In this document: piece after piece, positions 54,763 to 64,000 of the stretch
Layout of the letters: each line of letters opens with the position of its first letter
Numbering within the stretch: position 1 is the first letter of the stretch
Origin: Symbiodinium natans
Taxonomy: Eukaryota > Sar > Dinophyceae > Suessiales > Symbiodiniaceae
Direction: 5' to 3'
DNA: 64,000 nt
Assembly: GCA_905221605.1 (NCBI GenBank)
Contig: CAJNDS010002189.1
Location: 1-64,000 of the forward strand
Position numbers and translations under genes: made by a program
Notes under the pieces: generated by a model
Seen by the model: only the letters and a program-made list of their open reading frames with translations
Databases searched by the model: none
Told to the model about the DNA's origin: nothing

Positions 54763-56240
54763 CTACATGAGTACGTTTTTACAATTTGTTTTAGTTGGTT
54801 TGCTATTGTTTGCATTTGTTTTTGTTGGGGGGGGGGGGGGGGGGCGGCCGTTTTTATTTTATTTTATTCCGATGGCTGTGTCGAGATCGAAGTGGCAGGC
54901 CCGACGTGCATTGGGGGGAAGCTTGACGGAGGACATGCGACTCAAAAGGACCAGCGTCTGGATGATGAGCGCTTCAATCGTACTGTCTCTCCCCCCCACC
55001 ACCTTTGGCTCAAAGAAAAGTGGCAAACCCAATCCCAAGACTAAAGTGCCCGTGCAGCTCCTACTGCTGGAAAAGAGCTCGTACGTCCCTACTCCGGAGG
55101 TTTGTGTTACTCTTGGGTTGCGGGAGAACAGCGTCACAGAACTGAGGTCAGGCTGAAGGGTGCTGGCACCTCAGTTTTCAAGCTTCTTGAAGATCAGGGC
55201 CGTCATTTTTCTTTTTGTTTCTGAGCGTCATGATCTAGCCAAGTTCCGATGGACCACCACACCGCAAGAGTGGAACCATGAACCCCCCAACACCCTAACC
55301 CCCAAACCCTAAACCCTAAAACGCTGAAGGTCACGAACAGCAGCATGGACTTGGCGCGAGCGCTCCTGTGCAGAGGGCTCCCATACAGGGGTTTCCGAAC
55401 ATTCGGGTCCTTATACAGGGGATTTCTATTTGATTTGGGATCTGGAGGCCTATTTTGGGAAATGCCCATATCGCACGTTTAGGGTGTAGCCTTTAGGGTT
55501 TTGGGGTTTGGGACTCGGAGGATTGTCGGATGCTGCAAGTACATTAGGGCCCATCGTGTCTTTTTGTTACTCCTTGGGTCGTGGCGCGGGGTGGGCGGGG
55601 GGGGGATGCAAGCACGGTGTGCTGGGGTTTGGGGGTACAGTGTGTTCTCCGTCCGCCTTCCGGCAGTCTGCGGCTTCTACTGCATCTTCCGGCTTGCAGC
55701 ATTTGAGCGGATGCAGTCAGATTTGGGTCTGGCTCCTTGCCCTCGGGGCGCTCCAGCGTTCCATGGAGGCCCTGCCCAACCATCGACGTCATGAGCAGCA
55801 GTGTGCCATTTTGGGTATTTCTCAAAATAGGGGTACTCCGATTTATGCCCCAAATCGAATAGAGTCCCCCAAAAGGGGTACCCCTCTTTTCGGAAAATCC
55901 CATTTGCGTCGTTTAGGTTTCCCACTCTGCTGCCTCCAGCCCTGTCAGGCCATGAGAAGTCTTGCTCCGGAGCAGGTTTTCCGACACGTGCTTGTGATTT
56001 TAGGGGGTTCAGGGTTTAGGGTTTTGGGTTTACACAAATGGATTGTCGATGGGTGCAGGATGCCATGGTGTGGCAGCAGGATTCTTTGAAAGCTGGGCTG
56101 TTATGATCCACGGCAGGAGCACTTGATGCACTTCTTGCAGGAGCGGTTTCAGTCAATCGCTGAGGCCGTACCCTGCACTTGGTTTTCGTGAGGCAGTTTG
56201 GAAAAGCCCCCCCCCCACCCACCCATCAGAAGTTGGTGAA
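53851..56240. other. Intergenic region with short tandem duplications
   Basis: CCCTTAGGCTTACAGT..CTTAATA.. is duplicated at 54190-54295 and partly recurs near 61516-61540. A (TC)n-(TA)n tract lies at 54733-54762, and an 18-base G-run at 54826-54843. Short CCCTAAA patches are at 54580-54620 and 55298-55320. A plus ORF at 54767-55156 has coding-like late sequence (KVPVQLLLLEKSSYVPTPEV) but no family. Confidence 0.55.
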
Positions 56241-56246
56241 AGAAGC

Positions 56247-56294
56247 ACCCTAAACCCTAAACCCTAAACCCTAAACCCTAAACCCTAAACCCCA
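56247..56294 (-). repeat. CCCTAAA array
   Basis: Six clean units, C-rich strand on +. Confidence 0.9.
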
Positions 56295-56401
56295 GACCAT
56301 ACTTAGTGCCCATGTAGGCTAGCCTTAGATCAAAGCATGGCGCCGTCTCCAGGCCGCCTCTTTCTTGGGCGGTGCCGAGGGCCTGGAGGCCGCACCGGCA
56401 C

Positions 56402-56690
56402 CCCTAAACCCTAAACCCTAAACCCTAAACCCTAAACCCTAAACCCTAAACCCTAAACCCTAAACCCTAAACCCTAAACCCTAAACCCTAAACCCTAAAC
56501 CCTAAACCCTAACCCCTAACCCCTAAACCCTAAACCCTAAACCCTAAACCCTAAACCCTAAACCCTAAACCTTAAACCCTAAACCCTAAACCCTAAACCG
56601 TAAACCCTAAACCCTAAACCCTAAGCCCTAAGTCCTAAACCCTAAGCCCTCAGCCCGAAGCCCTAAACCCTAAACCCTGAACCTCCTGGA
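56402..56690 (-). repeat. Longest CCCTAAA array, 290 bp
   Basis: About 40 units, nearly all perfect, with CCCTAAC and CCTTAAA variants; it decays at the right edge (CCCTAAG, TCCTAAA, CCCGAAG). Flanked by unique sequence, so interstitial. Confidence 0.95.
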
Positions 56691-56790
56691 GAGGCGCCCC
56701 TGGAGGCGGAGAGCTTCGCGGCGCAGCTCAAGCGAAGCAGCTTGCTTGGATTGCCCAAAGACTCCAGTATAGGGCGTATTCCTGATACTG

Positions 56791-56960
56791 AGGGTTTAAG
56801 GTTTAGGGTTTAGGGTTTAGGGTTTAGGGTTTAGGGCCAGTATAGGGAGTATTCCTTGTACTGTAGTAGGGATCTGCAGGGAGCATTCCTTATTAGTAGG
56901 GATCTTAAAGGGGTATTCCTTATAGTGTAGTAGGGATCTTAGCAGGCATTCCCTAAAAGG
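56791..56960 (+). repeat. TTTAGGG array followed by TAGTAGGGATCTT tandem units
   Basis: TTTAGGG units at 56791-56835, then three or four copies of a unit of about 40 bp with GTAGTAGGGATCT and GTATTCCTTAT. Confidence 0.75.
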
Positions 56961-58890
56961 ATATCCCTTGAATTGCAACAGGGAAGAGGCATGCTCTGGG
57001 GCTCAGTGAGGCCCTTCTTTCCGAGCATTTCTTAGAGTTGTCCGTTTGCGAGAAGTAGGAGCTCAGCTTTCATATGAGTGATGGAATATGCCCCGGAGTG
57101 TCGGATTCTGCAGATTACTATCTCCTGCACACAAGGTTCGGAAAAGAAGCTCTGTTTAGGTTCGCGCTTTCAAGACACAATAACACCCCCCCCCAACCAC
57201 CCAACCCTAATCCCTAAACCCTTAAACCCTGAAGAGCAGCGCGTAGCCCCATGAACTCCAAGAGCTTTCCGCGATTCTTCCTGCGGTTCCATCAAAACCC
57301 AGTTTCTTCCAGGGATGGCTCGTAGGAATGTTTCGGGTTCAGGGTTTAGTGTTTAGGTAACAGGTTGTTTTAAACCGACAAGAGCAACTTTAGGCTTATT
57401 ACGATAGCCCTGACAACAGCAAGACTAAACATAATAACAGAACTGACAAGAACACTAGCATCTTTAAGAGGATGCACGGCAAGCAATACGAATGTTTCAA
57501 GTCATATCAAGAAACACTTCTAGAGTGCGAATAACGCTATTAATCCAAATAACAATGATCCTAATCATAGCAACAATGTGTGCAGCAATATTGCAATTTT
57601 CCTTGGCTGGATGCTCGATTGTGACTCGAGTTTGTACTGCTTTCTCATGCGTTTCGGGTGGCTTGGATCTGACGTTCTCATGAATCGGCAAATTTGCAGC
57701 GGAACTGTGGCAGGGGGTAGCTTACTGACCGACAGATATCGAAGGCGAGCACACAGCGCTGGCCCCCTCAGCACAGAACCTCGATCTTGTATGTGTTCCT
57801 GCTTTGTAGCCCTTTCGTAGCCGACTTTGCATCAACCGAAGCCGAACTCTCCGTACATGCAAGCCAGTGACTCGAAGGTGGGTACATGCGCCCGGCTGAG
57901 CCGCTGTTCCGACTTCTCTCCAGGGGCAAAGACAGGCCTGGGAGCTTTGATCAGGGAGATCGTATGGGCCTTGAACGCTCCTTCAGATATTTAAGAGCTT
58001 TACATGCTACTCGCGATCCGTCCTTGAAGTCTTCGACTCCTGCGCAGTGAAATCGCATTAGGCGCACGTCTGGCAGGATAAAGGTCCTCGATGTCTTGCA
58101 GTTCGTCAACCTGCCAGACGAACCCATGCCGCAGGTGCCAGGGTTTAGGGTTTAGGGTTTAGGGTTTAGGGGCTCTGGGGATCTGGGAATCCAGGGGTTA
58201 AACGGGGCGAACGTATGAGCCCAATCCGCAGGAAGCGTGTTCAGGCAAACCCCATGACCAGCGACGACCGGTCCTTGCTTTCGTGGCAAAGGAGGTTTGC
58301 ACAACACAATCGTGGAGTCGAATTGTTTAAATGGCACGCTTAGGTCATTATATGACTACTTTTGTTATTACCTATGTCTGCCGCCCAGCTTGGCAAGCGC
58401 TCGAATCCCTTCGTCGTCAATGCTCGGTTCTCTTCAGTACGACAGCAGCAAAGGTTCTCGTTCGTTTGCCTGGCTTAATTCCCTTGCGCCTGTTGGGATC
58501 TGCCGGTACGCCTCACTCCAGTGCCCTTGTACACATGCCATACCTCTTTCGCCGGTGCGCAACAAGAAGAAACGTCCGCTGGTGCTGCCTTTCTGTTCTG
58601 GTTTCAAACCTGCACGAGTTGCACAATCTCATTGTCATGTTCTCAAGTCCAGAACACTGCTCCCACGTCTCTGACTTCCTGTGTAGGAGCGAATGCATCC
58701 TCTTTTTCCTCTCAGCGCACATATACCATAATGATCCATAAGGCAATGCACTGTGCAAGTATGATGTAGCAACAACACGAAGCATGTGGCACTCTCGTAC
58801 TTCTCACGGAGCTTGGAGGAAGAGTCGGCCTTTGGAGGATCCTCCAGCCGAACCGCGCCGCGGCGGGGCCCAGCATCTCAAACGGATGTC
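56961..58890. other. Intergenic region, no recognised gene
   Basis: Short ORFs only. 58141-58170 holds four TTTAGGG units. Plus ORFs at 57492-57683 and 58297-58741 have no recognisable family. Confidence 0.5.
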
Positions 58891-59400
58891 GGGCTTCGGG
58901 GTTTCAGGGTTTCAGGGTTTTTAAGGTTATAGGGTTTTAGGGTTTCAGGGTTTCTTCAGGGTTTCCAGGGTGCATCGCTTCTCCTCCCTTCTGGTAGGGG
59001 CGAGGGGTCGCTGCAAAAAGCCCCCCCCCTCAACGGTGCTACGAAAAAACGACCCCTCAATCCTATGAACTCAGTCCTACCTAAAACCCCAACAAACCCT
59101 CAACCCTACGAAGGCTCACCCTAAACCCTACTAAGGCTCACCCTAAACCCTTAAACCAAACCCCAAAAACCCCAAAAAGTGCAGAGGCAGCTCCCGTCTG
59201 CGATCCGCAGCCACACCTCCAGCTTCCGGCTGCAGGTGGCTGGTGGGGTTGCTGGCCTCATCCCTCATCCCTGAGCCCTAAACCCGAAACCCGAAACCCG
59301 AAACCCTAAACCCTAAACCCTAAACCCGAAACCCTAAACCCTAAACCCTAAACCCTAAACCCTAAACCCTAAACCCTATGAACCCTAAGCCATGAACCTC
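58891..59400. repeat. Mixed TTTCAGGG and CCCTAAA arrays
   Basis: GGGTTTCAGGGTTT-type variants at 58897-58975 with the G-rich strand on +, then sparse CCCTAAA units, then a C-rich block with CCCGAAA variants at 59276-59383. Confidence 0.85.
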
Positions 59401-59475
59401 CAAGTAAGCTGCTCCTGGCCAGTAGCACCAGGCGACTCCCGGAACTTCACGCTCACTGGCGTGCGCCCGAGGGAA

Positions 59476-59904
59476 GGTTTAGGGTTTAGGGTTTAGGGTT
59501 TAGGATTTAGGGTTTAGGGTTTAGGGTTTAGGGTTCAGGGTCTAGGATTTAGGGTTTAGGGGTTTGAGGGTTAAGGGCTTAGGTCTTAGGGTTTAGGGCT
59601 TAGGGTTCTGAGCTTTCCGGGTTGCGCCCTTGCAATCTACGGAGTTCCTCCTCGTGTAGTCTCTTGAGCTGCGAAGCCTTGAGTTGCTTGGGTTCAACGA
59701 CGCCATCGGGCTTTCCGATAGCTAGGGCATGCTTCTTGGGGGTCCCTCATTTGAGGGGGTTCTGTCATATCTGGGTCTACAAGGGGCCCTAACCCTAAAC
59801 CCTAAACCCTAAACCCTAAACCCTAAACCCTAAACCTTAAACCCTAAACCCTAAACCCGAAACCCTAAACCCTAAACCCTAAACCCCAAACCCTAAACCC
59901 TAAG
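59476..59904. repeat. Opposed arrays: TTTAGGG then CCCTAAA
   Basis: 59476-59612 has the G-rich strand on +; 59787-59904 has the C-rich strand on +. About 175 bp of unique sequence separates them, giving an inverted-repeat arrangement. Confidence 0.92.
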
Positions 59905-60263
59905 CCGGGAAATGCCCATGTAAGCTACCAAGGAGCAGACTCTGCCTGCACAAGGCCTTTTGGACTTGGAAAGGGAGTCGGGGACTGAGACGGGGGGGGG
60001 GCTCCTTGCTGGGGTCCTGGCCACCAGCTCTCCCAGGTAGCGGAGCAGGTCGCTTCCTTTCGGATTTTTTTCCGCTGTGCTGGAAGGCAGCCGGAAGACC
60101 TGAAGCCCAAGCCCCAGACGCAACTTCCCTCCCCGAAGTCCGCCGCACGCCGGCACAAGGCTTGCATCCATGCGGGCGGAGGCTGGACAGCGCGCGGCGC
60201 GGGTTCGCAAGTCAGGGAAGAGTTCTCGAAGCCAAGCCTGTTGGTTTAGGCCTCTTGTTGGGT

Positions 60264-61042
60264 GTTTTAAACCCTAAGCCCTAAAGCCTAAACCCTAAAC
60301 CCTAGATTCAAACCTTAAATGCTAAACCCAAAACACAAAACCCTAAATCTTAAACTCTAGAATCCCCAGCCGTGCAGATGGCTTCACTGCACGAACGCGC
60401 CGCGCGAGCCAACGCTGCCCGAAGCTCGGAATTCCAACTTTGGCCCAGCGTTCATCTGGAGGTTTCCGAAAAGGTTTTACAGGGTTTAGGGTTTAGGGTT
60501 TAGGGAGGGGGTCCTTATTAAGGTAATCCTGCCATCTGGGGGTCCATTTTGGGGGTCCCCCATTTTCGTATAAGCTCCCATTTTCGTAAAGCTCCCATCT
60601 GTGCCAAAGCTCCAAGTAGCCCCTAAAAGCCACTGCTCTGTAAGGCTCCGGTCGACGGCGCGTCAGGGAGCCCCAGTGGTTGCTTCTCTCGAAACCTTTG
60701 GGTGGGGGTGGGGCCTTCTCAGATGGACGCTGTGTCCATTCTTTTCTCATTATATTGTTTTGTTTGGGGGGGGTGTGCTGATGTCTTGCTTATGTTTTCA
60801 GTTTTCATTTTCTTTGAAGGGGAGGCGGTTGTAGTGTTGTTTGTTTTTAATATGATTTTTCTTTTTTGGGGTATTCAAGTTTTAGGGTTTAGGGCTCTTG
60901 CTTTTTCTCAGGTTTCTTGTGATGGTACGGGGCCTTAGGCCCAGGGTACCCAGGAACTATGGCGTAGATAGCTGGCTTGAGGGTTTAGGGTTTAGGGTTT
61001 ACGGTTTAGGGTTTAGGGTTTAGGGTTTAGGGTTTAGGGCTC
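60264..61042. repeat. Short telomere-like blocks
   Basis: C-rich and decayed at 60264-60360, G-rich at 60480-60506, G-rich at 60977-61040. Between them, CCCATTTTCGTA(T)AA(G)CT is duplicated at 60558-60595. Confidence 0.85.
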
Positions 61043-61111
61043 TTCTTCGCGTCTGGGTTCAGGGGTTAGGGTTTTGGAGTTTCCGCCCCAAGCAGCCAGG
61101 CATCTTGAGCC

Positions 61112-61114
61112 ACC

Positions 61115-61174
<60 letters not shown>

Positions 61175-61249
61175 ACCCTAAACCCTAAATCCTAAACCCC
61201 TAAACCCGAAACCCTAAACCCTAAACCCTAAACCCTAAACCCTAAACCC
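61112..61249 (-). repeat. CCCTCAA variant array passing into CCCTAAA
   Basis: Nine consecutive CCCTCAA units (61112-61175) switch to CCCTAAA with occasional CCCGAAA for the rest. Confidence 0.93.
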
Positions 61250-61361
61250 ATGAGGTCTAGGGCCGCTGACGAGGCCGTCCTTCAGGGGGCCCCTTTTTCG
61301 GGCGGGAACTCGTGGGATGCTCCAGGGTTTAGAGCCCCAACTTTCCTAGAAGCGCACGCAG

Positions 61362-62310
61362 GTTTAGGGTTTAGGGTTTAGGGTTTAGGGTTTAGGGCTT
61401 AGGGTTTAGGGTTTAGGGCTTAGGCCATTTCCAAGCAAGGGACAAGGCGGGTCGAAAAGCGTGCGTGCGTCGGGTACCTTCTGTTTCGGTCTTACGTTGG
61501 GATGTTCCCCCGTATACTAACAGTCCTTAATAGGGATTCTAATGGGGGGGTATTATGATCCCCATGAAGGACTCTTGGCTTTCTTCTGGGGCTCTTGGGT
61601 CTTTTAACTGTTTGGGTTTTGTAGAAACTACAATAAGGTGCCCAAATGTTAAACTTTTTGGAGGGGTTCAGAAGTCAGCCCAGGACTGTTAGTATCAGGG
61701 GGAAGATCCCAAGTCTTACGTCTTAGCTCCACTCTCATTCAGCACTTGCACGGGGTGTAGTTCTGAGTCCAAGCACCTCGCAAATGTTGGGTACGGCCTA
61801 AGCAGGCCGGAAACTAGTTCCAGGGCAGAGTTTAGGCAGGGTTCCGGTGTCCTCCCCGCCCCCTGGGCCCCAGACCATGGCATCCCCTACCTTCAGCCCT
61901 CCTGAAACCCTAAACCCTAAATTGGTTTAGGGTTTAGGGGTTTAGGGTTTAGGGTGTAGGGTTTAGGGTTTAGGGTTTAGGGTCCTGAACCCACAGCCCC
62001 ACCACTGCACCAGAGGGTGGTGGTGGTGGCAGGACTCCAAACCCCGAAGCCCCAAACCCCGAACCCCACCAACCCGCCGCAGAGGGCTGGCGGGACCCTG
62101 CAGCTTGAAGCCCCCAAACCCTAAACCCTAAACCCTAAACCCTAAACCCCAAACCCCAAACCCTAAACCCTAAACCCCAAACTTTTAAACCAGGCCTCTG
62201 CTTTGCGGGCCGAGTGTGCCGAGCTCCGGGTTTCCCTCTCGGAGGCCCCGAAACTTTGCCGAATAGGGTTTAGGGTTTAGGGTTTAGGGTTTAGGGTTCA
62301 GGGTTTTAGG
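61362..62310. repeat. Further telomere-like arrays, alternating orientation
   Basis: G-rich 61362-61432, C-rich 61903-61920 meeting G-rich 61925-61983 almost head-to-head, C-rich 62113-62190, G-rich 62265-62310. Unique GC-rich sequence lies between. A (GGT)n patch is near 62017-62030. Confidence 0.88.
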
Positions 62311-62488
62311 ATTCTGTTGGGTGTTTGAGTTCTTGAGGGCTTCGGATTGGTCATGAACAGACTGCAAACAGTAGCTTTCCTGATATGGGTACCTCCCAAA
62401 ATCGGGGGGTACCCTCAATTACATCCTCAATTGCACCCCGCAGTGCGACAATCCTTACGATCGAAGCCCGCAATGAGGGTAACTCGAA

Positions 62489-62625
62489 ACCCCAAACCCC
62501 AAACCCCAAACCCCAAACCCCAAACCCCAAACCCCAAACCCCAAACCCCGAACCCCAAACCCCAAACCCCAAACCCCAAACCCCAAACCCCGAACCCCAT
62601 ACCCCAAACCCCAAACCCCTTTCAG
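62489..62625 (-). repeat. CCCCAAA variant array, about 19 units
   Basis: Almost pure CCCCAAA with a few CCCCGAA/CCCCATA units. The repeating Pro-Lys-Pro ORF here is an artefact of the repeat. Confidence 0.93.
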
Positions 62626-63329
62626 GGTTTAGGGCCTTTGGGGCTTGAGGCTTCGGGGGGTATTGAAGACGCAGTCTGACGCAAAGGAAGTTCGGGTCGT
62701 CTTGCGGCAGCCGTTACCGACTCCTCCAAATACACAAGTACAAGTCAAAATCAGCAGATAGTTCTTTAAGAAGTAAGTAAGTAAGTAAGTAAGTATATAT
62801 ATATATATGGTTACACACAATTTCATAAACAATAAGGGAACAAGCATATTTCTTTGATGTATGGTTCTAGGGGGATCATCAGCAAGTTCCAAGGTCTGTT
62901 GTGTTCAGTTTCGCCCGCTATCATGCTACAGGCTCATTCGCCTGGTTGTGTATTGTGCTGGGTTTAGGATTTCGGATTTAGGGCTGGTTCGCCGACTGCA
63001 GTTCGAAACAAAAACCACCCTAAGCTCTCCCCACGCTCCAAACCTTAAGCCCCTACGTGCCGCACCCATGTCTTGCACAGAACCACTTCAACTCCACAAT
63101 AACCATATCGTAGTATTCCCACATACTGATATCAGAATAGAATAGTAGAGTCATAGAGTAACAACAGAACAAATAGAAGAGTAGAATTAACAGAAGGATA
63201 TGGCAACATGCGAACTTCATACGTTCGGATTTCTGCGCCCCGGCAATGGCGCAAGTGGAGAAGGCCGGCTGGCAGCTTGTTTCGGGCGACGACGACGTGC
63301 CTTGGATTCATTCTATTTTTTTTTAAATT
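62626..63329. other. Intergenic region with microsatellite
   Basis: (AAGT)n followed by (AT)n at 62770-62807. AT-richer than the sequence to either side. No gene recognised. Confidence 0.55.
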
Positions 63330-63399
63330 TTGGGTTTAGGGTTTAGGGTTTAGGGTTTAGGGTTTGGGGTTTAGGGTTTAGGGTTTAGGGTTTAGGGGG
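63330..63399 (+). repeat. TTTAGGG array
   Basis: Ten units with one GTTTGGG variant, about 200 bp upstream of the GRF-calpain gene start. Confidence 0.93.
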
Positions 63400-63605
63400 G
63401 TGGGTTCCCACCAAGCCTATAGAGACACGAAACACTCGACGGAAGGTGCCGGACCGCAATCCGCGGCTCCGAGAGAAGCACCGGGTCTGGCAGCAGATGC
63501 TTACTTCTCGAACAGCTGAACTTTATAAACTTTTTGGGTTTCCTTTTTTATTCGGAACCCATAAAGTTGAACCATTTTTCTCTTGGTTCTTGTGGGGAAG
63601 TCAGG

Positions 63606-64000
63606 ATGGTGGCTGCCCGGAGCACCCGGGCCTTCCAGGATGCCGAGTTCCCGGCCGGGCCTCGGGCGGTAGATGGCCGGCGCGAGGACCGGGTTGGCAT
63701 GGACGTCTTCCGGGCCGCGCTCTCGGAGAGCCACAAGACCCTGAGGCCAGAGGAGGGCATGCTCTGCCGCTGTGGGCAGCCGGCACAGCTGCGCCGGGTG
63801 CAGCGGAAGGGCCCGACCTTTGGGAGGCCCTACTACGCGTGCGCGCTCCGTGCCTGCCGCTTCTTTGAGTTTGCCGACGAGGGTTCGACGCTTGCGGCGC
63901 TGGAGCTGCAGTGGAAGCGCTTCCCTGCAACGGGCGAGGGGGGCTGGACGGTCGTGCGAGACGAAGGCTTCAGACCTGCTGATGTCCAGCAGGGAGGTGT
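63606..64000 (+). CDS. GRF zinc-finger protein leading into a calpain domain (partial)
   Basis: ATG at 63606 (MVAARSTRAFQDAEF); 131 complete codons, open at the window end. After a charged N-terminus a GRF zinc finger occupies residues about 52-83: MLCRCGQPAQLRRV, then KGPTFGRPYYACALRACRFF, with C-x-C, the G-R-P/x-Y-x-C core and F-F-x-F-A-D. GRF fingers bind single-stranded nucleic acid. The last residues, GWTVVRDEGFRPADVQQGGV, match the start of a calpain cysteine-protease domain, where Q-G-x-x-G-D-C-W-F carries the catalytic Cys; the window ends just before it. The very GC-rich sequence and synonymous third-position pattern support coding. The exon may start earlier by splicing. Confidence 0.75.
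   Translation, partial: MVAARSTRAFQDAEFPAGPRAVDGRREDRVGMDVFRAALSESHKTLRPEEGMLCRCGQPAQLRRVQRKGPTFGRPYYACALRACRFFEFADEGSTLAALELQWKRFPATGEGGWTVVRDEGFRPADVQQGG

Noticed and set aside
62351-62679. Repeating Pro-Lys-Pro and Val-Trp-Gly ORFs
   Set aside because: They are translations of the CCCCAAA array in different frames.
1-64000. tRNA, rRNA, snRNA genes and CRISPR arrays
   Set aside because: I scanned for GTTCGAATCC-type T-loops, conserved rRNA strings and regularly spaced short repeats with unique spacers and found none.

Overview
The window reads as nuclear DNA of a dinoflagellate, most likely a symbiodiniacean. The basis is plant-type TTTAGGG/CCCTAAA repeats scattered through non-telomeric DNA, short GT-AG and possible GC-AG introns, several same-strand genes, two dinoflagellate-style Ty1/copia elements, a sensor-like plus ankyrin protein of a type I associate with dinoflagellates, and two 12-base matches to the 3' end of the dinoflagellate spliced leader. 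Nothing indicates a bacterial, plastid or viral contig. Species is inference.

Layout. 0-3.3 kb: intergenic, one possible small exon pair. 3.36-5.56 kb (-): two-exon ankyrin-repeat gene whose intron is telomere-like sequence plus an ATT repeat. 6.1-19.1 kb: a satellite of about 790 bp period, split by a complete 10.9-kb Ty1/copia element (-) with 179-bp LTRs, a 5-bp target duplication, PBS and PPT. That element carries a membrane-segment leader ORF, gag, zinc knuckle, protease, a SAP-like segment, integrase, RT, RNase H and a long charged coiled-coil tail; its frames are broken many times. 21.2-23 kb (-): MIB/HERC2-domain gene with three internal modules. 23.1-24.9 kb (-): multi-pass membrane protein ending in a SAM domain. 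25-34 kb: mostly intergenic, with unassigned exons, a 41-bp minisatellite, duplicated segments and telomere-like arrays. 34.1-43.5 kb (+): a second, nearly intact Ty1/copia element (gag-pro, an accessory ORF, a membrane segment, then integrase-RT-RNase H) ending in a methyltransferase-like domain. 44.3-49.1 kb: 2.4 copies of a noncoding tandem repeat of about 1.99 kb. 50.1-50.8 kb (+): ICMT-family methyltransferase with one frameshift. 51.9-52.1 kb (+): fragment like the N-terminus of RNA 3'-terminal phosphate cyclase-like protein. 52.6-63.4 kb: dense interstitial telomeric arrays in both orientations. 63.6 kb to the end (+): start of a GRF zinc-finger protein that seems to lead into a calpain protease domain.

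The cellular genes are unrelated in function; I see no operon-like logic. The most unusual content is in the retroelements: the C-terminal methyltransferase-like domain and spacer-separated accessory ORFs of the plus-strand element, and the AGGA-rich sense strand, recurrent palindromes and extra ORFs of the minus-strand element. Splice sites were chosen by eye from reading-frame phase; all need transcript support.
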